Assembly: GCF_000802305.1 (NCBI RefSeq)
Contig: NZ_JTDK01000015.1
Location: forward strand, 62,001-126,000
DNA from: Microbacterium mangrovi
Lineage (GTDB): Bacteria > Actinomycetota > Actinomycetes > Actinomycetales > Microbacteriaceae
Length of the DNA: 64,000 bases
Direction: 5' to 3'
Notes under the pieces: generated by a model
The model's input: the letters and a program-made list of their open reading frames with translations, nothing else
Database searches by the model: none
Told to the model about the DNA's origin: nothing
Made by a program: the position numbers and the translations under genes
Part shown: piece after piece, positions 40,338 through 48,391 of the stretch
Layout: each line of letters begins with the position of its first letter
Position numbering within the stretch: position 1 is the stretch's first letter

Positions 40338-42449
40338 ATGACGCCGACACCCGCATCCACCGCCCCGGCGATCCGGGATGCCGCCCTCGACGCCCTCCGT
40401 GCGCTCACCGGCCGGCCCGACGCCGAGTTCCACGACGGGCAGTTCGAGGCGATCGCCGCGCTCGTCGCCGAACGCCGCCGGGCGCTGGTCGTGCAGCGCA
40501 CCGGGTGGGGCAAGTCGGCGGTGTACTTCGTCGCGACCCTCATGCTGCGGCGTGCCGGCGCCGGGCCGACCCTGCTGGTCTCGCCGCTGCTGGCCCTCAT
40601 GCGCGACCAGATCGCCGCGGCCGAGCGCGCCGGCGTCCGGGCCGTGGCGATCAACTCCACCAACGCGCACGAGTGGGATGGCGTCCGTGCGCAGCTCGAG
40701 CGCGACGAGATCGACGTACTGCTCGTCTCGCCGGAGCGGCTGAACAATCCCGTGTTCCGCGACGAGCAGCTGCCCGACCTGGTGCGCCGGATGGGGCTCC
40801 TGGTCGTCGACGAGGCGCACTGCATCAGCGACTGGGGGCATGATTTCCGGCCCGACTACCGGCGGCTTCGCGAGCTGATCGCGCAGCTGCCGCCCGACGT
40901 CCCGGTGCTCGCGACCACCGCGACCGCCAACCGGCGGGTGGTCACCGACGTGAGCGAGCAGTTGACCACGGGCGGGGTGGAGGTGCTCACGATCCGCGGT
41001 CCGCTGGCGCGTGCCTCGCTGCGGCTGGGGGTGCTGCGCCTGGCGAACGCGCCGCAGCGGCTGGCCTGGCTGTCCAGCCACCTCGACGATCTGCCCGGCT
41101 CGGGCATCATCTACACCCTCACCGTCGCGGCGGCGCACGACACCGCCCGGCTGCTGCGTGAACGCGGCCACGACGTGCGGGCGTACACCGGGCAGACCGA
41201 TCCCGACGAGCGCGCCGAGTGCGAACAGGCCCTCAAAGACAACACGGTCAAGGCACTCGTGGCAACGAGCGCGCTGGGCATGGGGTTCGACAAGCCCGAC
41301 CTCGGTTTCGTGGTGCACCTCGGCGCACCCTCGTCGCCGGTGGCGTACTACCAGCAGGTGGGCCGCGCCGGCCGGGCGACGGACTCCGCCGACGTGCTGC
41401 TCCTTCCCGCCGCCGAAGACCGCGACATCTGGCACTACTTCGCCACGGCGTCGATGCCCGACAGCGAGCGGGCCGAGCGGATCCTCGCGGCCCTCGGCGA
41501 CACCCCGGTGTCGACCCCGGCGCTCGAGGCGATGGTCGACATCCGACGCTCACCGCTCGAACTGCTGCTGAAGGTCCTCGACGTCGACGGCGCGGTGCGC
41601 CGGGTGCAGGGCGGCTGGGTCGCCACCGGTGCGCCGTGGACCTACGACCACGAGCGCTACGGGCGCATCGCCGCCGAGCGCACCGCGGAACAGCAGCGCA
41701 TGCTCGACTACGAGACCACCGAGACCTGCCGCATGGCGTTCCTGCAGGATGCCCTCGACGACGAGACCGCGACGCCGTGCGGCCGATGCGACTCGTGCGC
41801 GGGGGAGTGGTATCCGACCGCGGTGAGCGCCGAAGAGGGGGCCGCCGCCGGCGCTGCGCTCGACCGCGTGGGCGTGCCGATCGAGCCGCGCCGGCAATGG
41901 CCCACGGGGGTCGCTCGGCTGGGCGTCACGGTGAGCGGGCGCATCCCGCCCGGCGAGCAGGCCGCGGAGGGGCGCGCCCTGGCCCGCCTCACCGATCTCG
42001 GCTGGGGCGGAACCCTGCGCCGGATCTTCGCCGAGGGAGCAGAGGATGCCCCGATCACGCCGCAGATGCTCGACGCCTGCGTGCGCGTCCTCGCCGACTG
42101 GCAGTGGGCGCAGCGCCCCGCCGCGGTCGTCTCGGTGCCGTCCCGCTCCCGGCCGCAGCTGGTGGGCTCGCTCGCCCGTGGTCTCGCGCGGATCGGGCGT
42201 CTGACCGACCTCGGCGAGCTGGCGTGGAACGGCGCCGGCCCGACGGGCCGGCCCGGTGGCAACAGTGCGTTCCGGCTGGCCGGCGTCTGGGGTGCCTTCA
42301 GCGCCGCAGAACTCCCCGTGGCCGACGGGCCCGTGCTGCTGGTCGACGACATCGCCGACAGCCGCTGGACGCTCACCGTCGCCGCGCGAGAACTGCGGCG
42401 CACCGGCGTCAGCGCCGTGCTCCCGTTCACCCTGGCGCTGCGCGCCTGA
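40338..42449 (+). CDS. RecQ-family DNA helicase with phosphoribosyltransferase-like C-terminus
   Basis: 703 residues. Helicase motifs: VVQRTGWGKSAVYF (Walker A, GWGKS instead of the usual GGGKS), VVDEAHCISDWGHDFRPDYRRL (DEAH and aromatic-rich loop), TATANRRV, YQQVGRAGR. A four-cysteine zinc segment follows (TCRMAF and TPCGRCDSC). The last 110 residues are unlike RecQ and contain GPVLLVDDIADSRWTLTVAARELRRTG, the PRPP-binding loop of type I phosphoribosyltransferases; this replaces the HRDC domain. Role in DNA repair is expected; what the extra domain binds is unknown. Confidence 0.9.
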   Translation: MTPTPASTAPAIRDAALDALRALTGRPDAEFHDGQFEAIAALVAERRRALVVQRTGWGKSAVYFVATLMLRRAGAGPTLLVSPLLALMRDQIAAAERAGVRAVAINSTNAHEWDGVRAQLERDEIDVLLVSPERLNNPVFRDEQLPDLVRRMGLLVVDEAHCISDWGHDFRPDYRRLRELIAQLPPDVPVLATTATANRRVVTDVSEQLTTGGVEVLTIRGPLARASLRLGVLRLANAPQRLAWLSSHLDDLPGSGIIYTLTVAAAHDTARLLRERGHDVRAYTGQTDPDERAECEQALKDNTVKALVATSALGMGFDKPDLGFVVHLGAPSSPVAYYQQVGRAGRATDSADVLLLPAAEDRDIWHYFATASMPDSERAERILAALGDTPVSTPALEAMVDIRRSPLELLLKVLDVDGAVRRVQGGWVATGAPWTYDHERYGRIAAERTAEQQRMLDYETTETCRMAFLQDALDDETATPCGRCDSCAGEWYPTAVSAEEGAAAGAALDRVGVPIEPRRQWPTGVARLGVTVSGRIPPGEQAAEGRALARLTDLGWGGTLRRIFAEGAEDAPITPQMLDACVRVLADWQWAQRPAAVVSVPSRSRPQLVGSLARGLARIGRLTDLGELAWNGAGPTGRPGGNSAFRLAGVWGAFSAAELPVADGPVLLVDDIADSRWTLTVAARELRRTGVSAVLPFTLALRA

Positions 42450-42452
42450 GGC

Positions 42453-42887
42453 TCACACCGACGCCGACGACAGCAGGATGCTGGTCTCGCTGTCGCGCAC
42501 GCCGTCGAGGGTGCGGATGACCCCGAGCACCGCATCCAGGCGCGCGAGGCTGTCGCAGCTGATCTCCGCGACGAGGTCCCAGCGGCCGTTCGTGGTGTGC
42601 AGGGCGGCGATCTCCGGGATGCCGCGCAGGCCGCTCACGACTTCCCGGGCATCCCGGCCCTCGACGGCGACCATCGTCACCGCGCGGACCGCGGCGTGGT
42701 CGGCCGGATCGTGCACGCGCACCGAGAACCCCACGATCACGCCGGTCGACAGCAGCCGCTCGAGGCGCTTGGAGACGGTCGTGCGGGTCACCCCGAGTCG
42801 GGCGGCCAGCGACGCCACCGGCTCCCGCCCGTTCGCTCGCAGGAGCGACAGCAGACGGCGGTCGAGGTCGTCGATCGGCACGGTCAT
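42453..42887 (-). CDS. Lrp/AsnC family transcriptional regulator
   Basis: 144 residues. IDDLDRRLLSLLRANGREPVASLAARLGVTRTTVSKRLERLLSTGVI is the DNA-binding part; the RAM domain is degenerate (VRAVTMVAVEGRDAREVVSGLRGIPEIAALHTTNGRWDLVAEI). Divergent from the PLP decarboxylase at 42991, which it probably regulates through the TGCGCA pair at 42909. Confidence 0.9.
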   Translation of the reverse strand: MTVPIDDLDRRLLSLLRANGREPVASLAARLGVTRTTVSKRLERLLSTGVIVGFSVRVHDPADHAAVRAVTMVAVEGRDAREVVSGLRGIPEIAALHTTNGRWDLVAEISCDSLARLDAVLGVIRTLDGVRDSETSILLSSASV

Positions 42888-42908
42888 GCACCTAATGTAT
42901 TCACCTGG

Positions 42909-42923
42909 TGCGCAAAGTGCGCA
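42909..42923. promoter_or_regulatory. Candidate Lrp operator
   Basis: TGCGCA is repeated at 42909-42914 and 42918-42923 with AAG between, each half itself palindromic, 22 bases upstream of the Lrp start in the gap to the divergent decarboxylase. Assignment to Lrp is by position only. Confidence 0.35.
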
Positions 42924-42990
42924 GGATCGATCCGAATTGATGCGTGTTGCTTATTGAAAGGCATCCGCCCCCGTTTCTAGGGTGGGTGTC

Positions 42991-44370
42991 GTGACTGAGT
43001 CCTCCGCCCGCATGCATGCGAACAGCCCCGACAACGCCCTGATCGTCGACTCCGTGCTCGGCTACGCCCGGCGCCGGCTGCTGTCCGACGACGTGCCCCT
43101 CGACAAGCCCGTCTCCGAGGCCGACCTCAAGCGTCTCGCCGGGCCGACGATCCTGCCCGAGGGCATGGGGGGTGCACGCGCGCTCGCCGTGTTCGAGCAC
43201 ATCTTCGCTCCCGCGTGCCTCACGATCGACCACCCGCAGTACCTGTCGTTCATCCCCGCCGCGCCGACGAAGGCGGCCATCGCGTTCGATCTCGCCGTGT
43301 CGGCGTCGAGCCTGTACGGCGGCAGCTGGATGGAGGGCTCCGGCGCGGTGCACGCCGAGAACGAGGTGCTCGAGTGGCTGCGCACCGAGTTCGGCCTGCC
43401 CGAGGGGGCGGGCGGCGTGTTCGTCCAGGGCGGCACGATCGGCAACCTGTCGGCGCTGGTCGCGGCGCGCGCCGCCGCTCGCGAGCGTCTCGCCGCGGCC
43501 GGGAAGCCCGAGCCGACCCGCTGGAAGATGGTCTGCAGCGCCGAGGCGCACTCGTCGAACAAGTCGGCCGCGAAGGTCATGGACGTCGACACCGTGCTGG
43601 TGCCCGCCGGCGACGACGGGATGCTGCACGGCGAGTCGGTGCGCCAGGCGCTGGAGGAGCACGGCGATGCCGTGTTCGCCGTCGTCGCGACCGGCGGCTC
43701 GACGAACTTCGGCATCGTCGACGACATCGCCTCGATCGCGGCGCTGAAGGACGAATTCGATTTCTGGCTGCACATCGACGGCGCGTACGGCCTCACCGCG
43801 ATGCTGTCGCCCCTGGCTCGCGACCGGTTCGCCGGGGTGGAGCGCGCCGACTCGGTGATCGTCGACCCGCACAAGTGGCTGTTCTCGCCGTTCGACGCGT
43901 GCGCCCTCATCTACCGCGACCCGGAGACCGGCCGTCGCGCGCACACGCAGCACGCGGAGTACCTCGACACGCTCAACGACAAGCCCGAGTACAACCCTTC
44001 GGACTACTCGATCCAGCTCACCCGGCGCCCTCGCGGCCTGCCGCTGTGGTACTCCGTGGCCACGCACGGAACCGAGGCGTACCGCGAGGCGGTGACCGAG
44101 ATCATCGCTCTCACGCAGCGCATCGCCGAGGAGATCGCCTCGCGGCCGTACCTGTCGCTGGTGCGCGACCCGCAGCTGTCGGTCGTGGTGTTCGAGCGCG
44201 AGGGCTGGGACCGCGACGACTACGAGAACTGGTCGGCGGGCCTGCTCGATTCGCAGCGCGCGTTCGTGGTGCCGAGCTCCCACGCCGGGCGCCCGAACAC
44301 GCGGTTCGCGATCATCAACCCGCTGACCACTTTCGAGCAGATGAGCGCCATCCTCGACACGATGGCGTGA
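42991..44370 (+). CDS. PLP-dependent group II decarboxylase (aromatic amino acid/glutamate type)
   Basis: 459 residues from GTG 42991 (GTG 42982 also possible). GGVFVQGGTIGNLSALVAARAA, the histidine stacking on PLP in SAEAHSSNKSAAKVM, HIDGAYGLTAML and the PLP lysine in DSVIVDPHKWLFSPFDACAL define the DDC/GAD family. It would decarboxylate an aromatic or acidic amino acid to the amine; specificity is not visible. Adjacent divergent Lrp suggests amino-acid-dependent control. Confidence 0.9.
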   Translation: MTESSARMHANSPDNALIVDSVLGYARRRLLSDDVPLDKPVSEADLKRLAGPTILPEGMGGARALAVFEHIFAPACLTIDHPQYLSFIPAAPTKAAIAFDLAVSASSLYGGSWMEGSGAVHAENEVLEWLRTEFGLPEGAGGVFVQGGTIGNLSALVAARAAARERLAAAGKPEPTRWKMVCSAEAHSSNKSAAKVMDVDTVLVPAGDDGMLHGESVRQALEEHGDAVFAVVATGGSTNFGIVDDIASIAALKDEFDFWLHIDGAYGLTAMLSPLARDRFAGVERADSVIVDPHKWLFSPFDACALIYRDPETGRRAHTQHAEYLDTLNDKPEYNPSDYSIQLTRRPRGLPLWYSVATHGTEAYREAVTEIIALTQRIAEEIASRPYLSLVRDPQLSVVVFEREGWDRDDYENWSAGLLDSQRAFVVPSSHAGRPNTRFAIINPLTTFEQMSAILDTMA

Positions 44371-44386
44371 CCGGTGCGGCGGGCGC

Positions 44387-45400
44387 TCAGCGCTCGCCGC
44401 GCAGGTGCGCCTGGGCCATCGCCTCGTACTCGTCGTCGGTGAGGTCGTCGTATTCCTTGGCCTCGGCCTTGTCGCGCCGCATCCACCGGACCAACAGGAT
44501 CACGAGGATCGGCACGTCGATGACCTCGGCGATGAACCAGATGAAGTCGCCGGAGAGGTGCTGGTCGTGCAGCGGCGAGGGCCACCAGGGCGCGCTGTTG
44601 TGGATCACCGGGGCATGGTCGGCGATGGCGTCGTCGAGACGCAGCAGGATGCCGGGGATCGAGTCGATGAGCAGTTCGACGAACGCCAGCAGGAACTCGA
44701 TCGTGATGAACGTGCTGGACCGCATCCCGGTCGTCGCGGCGATGGGCAGCACCATGATGAGGCCGAGCAGCGGCACGACGATGCCGAGCGCGGCCTCCAT
44801 CCACGGCGTGCCGCGCATGGTCCACGCGAACGGGGTGAGGAACAGCAGGAACACTCCCGCGACGAACACGGTGGCGAACATCGCGTTGCCGAACATCCGC
44901 ACGATGCGCCAGCGCAGGATGCGGGTGATGCGCGCGGCTCCGCCGTCGCCGGATGCCTGGATCAGCAGTTCGAGAGGGCGTCCGGCGGCGATGAGCGCCG
45001 GCACCACGAAGATCAGCAGCGCGATGCGGGTGGTGAACGCCCAGCGCAGGTCGTGGGCGTAGGTGCCGAGGAATCCGAGCTCGACGAACGCGTAGGAGCC
45101 CATGCCGCCCAGGTAGTAGGCGAGGGTGTAGCGAGCCGGCCAGGCGGCGCCCTTGCGGTGCATCTTCCAGAGGCCGAGACCGTAGAGCGCGGACGCGACG
45201 ACGAGCACGACGATCGTCACGGGATCGGCGCGCCAGGTGGTGAGGAAGACACTGAGAGGAGGCGTACATCCAGGGTACGCTCGCCCATCCTGGGAGGACG
45301 ACGAAGGATGCGCCTGTGCATAGTCACAGCCCCGTCCCGTCTGCCAGACTCGATGTGTGGCAGATGGAGACAAGCCCGCGAGGCTCAAGGTGCGCGACAT
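44387..45400 (-). CDS. Cytochrome c oxidase assembly (CtaG/caa3-type) membrane protein, start uncertain
   Basis: Family-like sequence begins near 45265 with TPPLSVFLTTWRADP and continues through seven helices: VTIVVLVVASALYGLGLW, GGMGSYAFVELGFLGTY, ALLIFVVPALIAAGRPLEL, and a last pair around FIWFIAEVIDVPILVILLV. It is the CtaG-type copper-oxidase assembly family. The only ATG in frame is at 45400, overlapping the divergent gene by 44 bases and giving an implausible hydrophilic leader; GTG 45220 would remove the conserved beginning. A base error or frameshift near 45260 is possible. Acts at the membrane in copper A/B site assembly. Confidence 0.75.
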   Translation of the reverse strand: MSRTLSLAGLSPSATHRVWQTGRGCDYAQAHPSSSSQDGRAYPGCTPPLSVFLTTWRADPVTIVVLVVASALYGLGLWKMHRKGAAWPARYTLAYYLGGMGSYAFVELGFLGTYAHDLRWAFTTRIALLIFVVPALIAAGRPLELLIQASGDGGAARITRILRWRIVRMFGNAMFATVFVAGVFLLFLTPFAWTMRGTPWMEAALGIVVPLLGLIMVLPIAATTGMRSSTFITIEFLLAFVELLIDSIPGILLRLDDAIADHAPVIHNSAPWWPSPLHDQHLSGDFIWFIAEVIDVPILVILLVRWMRRDKAEAKEYDDLTDDEYEAMAQAHLRGER

Positions 45401-46037
45401 GGTCGCGGACGGCCTTTACGTGGCCGCGGCGGCCACCCGGCTCGATCTGAAGAACCGCATCCTCGTCGACACGATCGCCCGCGGCGAGGACTTCGACGTC
45501 GAGCACTTCATCGACGACGCCCGTGACTCCTTGCTGACGCTCGCGATCGAGGCGGAGGGCGACGCGAAGCGGCTGGAGCGTCAGCGGAAGAAGGCCGCGC
45601 ATCGGTTCAGCGAGTCCTTCGGCACCCACGACTACCGCCGCGGCGACGTGCGCAACCTCAAGAAGCGCGAGAAGCAGTCGGTGCAGGTGGCAGCCGAGCT
45701 GCGTCGTCGTGCCGACGACCCGGACGAGCTGCGCAAGCTCGTGGAGGATGCCCGCGAGGCTGCGTGGGGCGAGGTCGCCCGGAACATCGACAGTTCGCTG
45801 CGCATCGAGGCCGCCCGCCCGGACCTCGAGCCCGACTACGCGAAGCTGCGCGACGCTCGCATGCAGGCGCTGCGTCTGGTCGATCTTCCGCGGCTGAGCG
45901 CCCACCGCAAGAAGTCGAAGGATGCCGCCCGGCAGGCCGCGAAGCAGAACGCGAAGGCCGAGAAGAAGGCAGCGAAACAGGACAAGCGAACCGGGACACG
46001 CGCGGGATCCTCGGGGACCGCCGCCGATTCGCGGTGA
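45357..46037 (+). CDS. Unrecognised Lys/Ala-rich soluble protein
   Basis: 226 residues from GTG 45357. The first 100 residues are helical and acidic-basic mixed (VRDMVADGLYVAAAATRLDLKNRILVDTIARGEDFDVEHFIDDARDSLLTLAIEAEGDAKRLERQRKKAAHRF); the middle is predicted helix rich in Glu/Arg; the end is a basic tail (KKSKDAARQAAKQNAKAEKKAAKQ). I do not recognise the family. It may bind nucleic acid through the tail. It lies just before the tRNA-Arg gene. Confidence 0.7.
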   Translation: MADGDKPARLKVRDMVADGLYVAAAATRLDLKNRILVDTIARGEDFDVEHFIDDARDSLLTLAIEAEGDAKRLERQRKKAAHRFSESFGTHDYRRGDVRNLKKREKQSVQVAAELRRRADDPDELRKLVEDAREAAWGEVARNIDSSLRIEAARPDLEPDYAKLRDARMQALRLVDLPRLSAHRKKSKDAARQAAKQNAKAEKKAAKQDKRTGTRAGSSGTAADSR

Positions 46038-46087
46038 CGCGGACATTCCTATAGACTCGATGACTGTTGCGCCGAACGGTACAGCAA

Positions 46088-46160
46088 GCGCCTGTAGCTC
46101 AATGGATAGAGCATCTGACTACGGATCAGAAGGTTGGGGGTTCGAGTCCCTCCAGGCGCA
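46088..46160 (+). tRNA. tRNA-Arg (anticodon ACG)
   Basis: 73 bases without an encoded CCA. The acceptor arms GCGCCTG (46088-46094) and CAGGCGC (46153-46159) pair fully, discriminator A46160. Anticodon stem TCTGA/TCAGA encloses CTACGGA, giving anticodon ACG (46121-46123), whose first base is normally edited to inosine to read CGU, CGC and CGA. The T arm has GGGGG-TTCGAGT-CCCTC. Confidence 0.95.
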
Positions 46161-46184
46161 CACTGTGTTGAGACAGTGATTGAG

Positions 46185-46217
46185 AAAAGACCCGGTCATC
46201 CGGGTCTTTTCTTGTTT
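46185..46217 (+). terminator. Intrinsic terminator of tRNA-Arg
   Basis: AAAAGACCCGG (46185-46195) and CCGGGTCTTTT (46200-46210) form an 11-bp stem with a TCAT loop, followed by CTTGTTTTCT. It lies 24 bases after the tRNA. Confidence 0.85.
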
Positions 46218-46442
46218 TCTGGTCCGCTCTGATTCGGGTCATGTGCCGTCTGATCACGAATCAGCAGGTTTCGGCGCGCCGTGCCACGGATTTCCGCGTG
46301 ATTCCGCGGAATCCGAGGCCGAGATCGGTGAGCGACGCGGTGTGTACGGGAGTCACATGTGTGAACTTATGTGTGCACCAGATTTGGGCCGTCGATGTCG
46401 CACGCCGGGACCTTCTCATCCATCAGTCCGACTACGCGACCG

Positions 46443-46745
46443 TCAGGCCGATGGGTCGGCGCTCGTCTGGACGTAGATCCGTCCACGGCCGAACGGCAAG
46501 ACGGGCGCGCGGTACACGAGGGACGCGGCATGAATTGGATCGAGCACGAACTCCGCCTGACCGAATCGCCAGAGCCGGTTGTAGAGAAAGGCGCTGATGA
46601 GCGCTGTCTGGTCTGACGGAACCTGCCAGGTGCCGAGCCCCCACTGGGTCGGCTGACCGCGCCCGCCGATCACGAGCGTGGGTTTGATCCGGCCGTAGAG
46701 CGCGAACCGCGGTTTTTGCAGGGTGATTTCGATACGGCGGGTCAC
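46443..46745 (-). CDS. Hypothetical protein of the tRNA islet
   Basis: 100 residues from GTG 46745; further upstream in the same frame the sequence turns Arg-rich and looks non-coding. Visible blocks: TRRIEITLQKPRFALYGRIK, PTLVIGGRGQPTQWGLGTWQV, LISAFLYNRLWRFGQAEFVL, and APVLPFGRGRI. The beta-strand-rich, aromatic composition is that of a folded small protein, and I believe similar proteins occur in other actinobacteria, but I know no function. No signal or membrane helix. Confidence 0.6.
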   Translation of the reverse strand: MTRRIEITLQKPRFALYGRIKPTLVIGGRGQPTQWGLGTWQVPSDQTALISAFLYNRLWRFGQAEFVLDPIHAASLVYRAPVLPFGRGRIYVQTSADPSA

Positions 46746-46925
46746 GATTCCAGCGTGCCCTGCGGGGGTTCGAGTGGCATGGAGGAATTGTCTCAGAGCG
46801 AGTCGATCCGCTTTGCCCCGTGCTCGTCTCAGGTGGCCTCTCGATCGCTGGATGCGGGCAGACTGGCCCCCGAGGGCGCGGATGCTTCGGCCGAGAACGC
46901 ACTCCAGTGCACACGCATCCCCGGT

Positions 46926-46957
46926 CACTACTCAAAACGGGCGTCGGGACTACTCAA
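46926..46957. repeat. Pair of ACTACTCAA motifs
   Basis: CACTACTCAA (46926-46935) and GACTACTCAA (46948-46957) are 22 bases apart and match, in the opposite orientation to 36795, the motif of the element at 50201. Confidence 0.5.
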
Positions 46958-46975
46958 AGTCCTGGGTTTGGTCTC

Positions 46976-47260
46976 GTGCACGTGCTGACGGGTGCGAGCC
47001 TCGCTGTGAGTGGCAAGCACATCAACGCCAAACGGAAGGCGACCAAGATCATCCACAAGAGTGTGAAGCTCGCCGCAGTTGTCATGAAGCTTGGCGGGCT
47101 GAAGAAGGCGATCTCGGCAGTGCGCACGCACGTCACCCAGCGCAGCAAGCTGAGTAAGGCGACGCAAGCAGCGGTCGAAGGCCTTGCCGTCTTCGGCGTC
47201 TCCGTGCTCGCTGACCTGTTCGGCATCGGAAGCTGCGTGTCACTGCTCCGAGGCAAGTAG
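46976..47260 (+). CDS. Small basic hypothetical protein
   Basis: 94 residues from GTG 46976; the frame is open further upstream but without coding character. The body is basic and helical (INAKRKATKIIHKSVKLAAVVMKLGGLKKAISAV), ending AAVEGLAVFGVSVLADLFGIGSCVSLLRGK, a hydrophobic helix with a single cysteine. This resembles small membrane-active or bacteriocin-like peptides in character only. Function unknown; start uncertain. Confidence 0.45.
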   Translation: MHVLTGASLAVSGKHINAKRKATKIIHKSVKLAAVVMKLGGLKKAISAVRTHVTQRSKLSKATQAAVEGLAVFGVSVLADLFGIGSCVSLLRGK

Positions 47261-47305
47261 CGTGCGTTGCCACCGCACGCGCAAGTTGGTCGGAGGGGCA
47301 GGCAT

Positions 47306-47614
47306 ATGCGTGCTTTGAGTATCGCGAGCTACGACAGCATCGCGGATCTTCCACCCGGCGTCGTCCCCGCAGGCCTCGCACTCGGGGTGCTGCTCATCGC
47401 CCTTCACGTGTGGCTGTCGCGATGCAACCCTGTTTGGCTCGGAGCGATCGTCCCGATCATCGTCATCGCGTTAGTGACTGCCCTCGCGATGGAGGTGCGG
47501 CCGACGGTCGGACTGATCGCCGGATACGTCGCGACAATCGTTGCGCTCATAGTCATCTGGTGGGCAGGCGAAGACACACGACGAATGAAACGCGAACGCG
47601 ATACGGCCCCGTAA
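47306..47614 (+). CDS. Small three-helix membrane protein
   Basis: 102 residues from ATG 47306, with GGAGG about nine bases upstream. Three helices: VVPAGLALGVLLIALHVWL, WLGAIVPIIVIALVTALAM and VGLIAGYVATIVALIVIWWAG, then a charged tail DTRRMKRERD. Family not recognised. It is 45 bases after the preceding small gene, so they may be one unit, ended by the hairpin at 47677. Confidence 0.65.
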   Translation: MRALSIASYDSIADLPPGVVPAGLALGVLLIALHVWLSRCNPVWLGAIVPIIVIALVTALAMEVRPTVGLIAGYVATIVALIVIWWAGEDTRRMKRERDTAP

Positions 47615-47676
47615 CGGCGACGAGCGAATCCGGATCGCCTGAAGCGGCCGCATCCCGATGTTGAGACAGTGAAGAG

Positions 47677-47706
47677 CGGCCCGCGAAAGCGGGCCGTTTC
47701 TTGTTT
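47677..47706 (+). terminator. Intrinsic terminator closing the islet
   Basis: CGGCCCGC (47677-47684), loop GAAA, GCGGGCCG (47689-47696), then TTTCTTGTTT. An outer pair TGAGACAGT (47662-47670) and ACTGTCTCA (47711-47719) surrounds it. Confidence 0.75.
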
Positions 47707-47762
47707 CCGGACTGTCTCACGGTGAGCGCCGCGCACCATGCTCGCGCGGGTAGCCTCGAGGC

Positions 47763-48332
47763 ATGGTCGCGGCGGTGGAGCCCGGGTGGTACGACGACGG
47801 CACCGGTGCGATGCGCTGGTGGGACGGTTCGCGGTGGACCGAGGATTTCGCGGACTTCGGGTTCGGGGTCGAGCTGCGCACAAGCGCCGTTCCGGCATCC
47901 GCCCCCACCGCCGCGGGCTGGTACGACGACGGCCGTGGTCGGATGCGTTGGTGGGACGGGCGCCGCTGGACGGCGCAGTCGCGATTCAGCGGCGGCGAGC
48001 AGGCGTACGCCGGAGTCGTGGTCGACGGCCGGTGGATCCACCTCGGAGAGCTGAGTCAGCCGATCGCCGGTGTCGTCGCCGTCGTGGACAGCCTCGAGCG
48101 GATCGGCAAGAGGCCCGGTTTCTCACGGGCGGCGCACGCGAAGGCCCTGTTCGGTCCTCGGGGCAGGCTCGCCTGGCGCCAGTTCGGCCGTTTCGACCGT
48201 CGGGCTCTCGGCCTCGCGATCGAGAGCGCCGACCAGGCGTGGATCACCTTCCCCCCGGCAGGCGACGAGGCGGGAGCGCGCCGGTTCGCGAGCTGGATCA
48301 CCGCGAGCGCGGACCACTACCGCAACAGATGA
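47763..48332 (+). CDS. Protein with two DUF2510 domains
   Basis: 189 residues. Two tandem DUF2510 units, EPGWYDDGTGAMRWWDGSRWT at residues 6-26 and AAGWYDDGRGRMRWWDGRRWT near 50-70, are followed by a PH-like region (GVVVDGRWIHLGELSQPIAGVVAVVDSLERIG; ITFPPAGDEAGARRFASWI). DUF2510 is a short actinobacterial cell-envelope-associated motif of unknown function, usually fused to membrane parts; none is present here. ATG 47763 follows the islet terminator directly. Confidence 0.8.
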   Translation: MVAAVEPGWYDDGTGAMRWWDGSRWTEDFADFGFGVELRTSAVPASAPTAAGWYDDGRGRMRWWDGRRWTAQSRFSGGEQAYAGVVVDGRWIHLGELSQPIAGVVAVVDSLERIGKRPGFSRAAHAKALFGPRGRLAWRQFGRFDRRALGLAIESADQAWITFPPAGDEAGARRFASWITASADHYRNR

Positions 48333-48391
48333 ACGCGTGGTGCGCTGAGGATCTGGTCGGCGGGCATCGCGAGCGATAGGCTCGTGCGGCC

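Larger units (their letters stand above)
46166..47672. repeat. 14-bp direct repeats bracketing the tRNA-Arg islet
   Basis: TGTTGAGACAGTGA occurs at 46166-46179 and 47659-47672. Each copy is followed by a terminator hairpin and then TTTCTTGTTT (46208-46217 and 47697-47706). The 1.48 kb between looks AT-richer and holds only small unknown genes. This fits a duplication of the tRNA 3' flank on insertion, but no integrase is present. From 46218 to 46442 I see no gene, only CTGATTCG/CGAATCAG arms at 46229 and 46257. Confidence 0.55.

Noticed and set aside
46180..46616. Several short + strand frames after the tRNA
   Set aside because: No ribosome sites or protein-like composition; they overlap the better minus-strand gene 46443-46745.
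36795..46957. The oppositely oriented motif arrays as ends of one 10-kb transposon
   Set aside because: The DNA between carries ordinary chromosomal genes (recQ-like, CtaG-like, tRNA-Arg) and no transposase.
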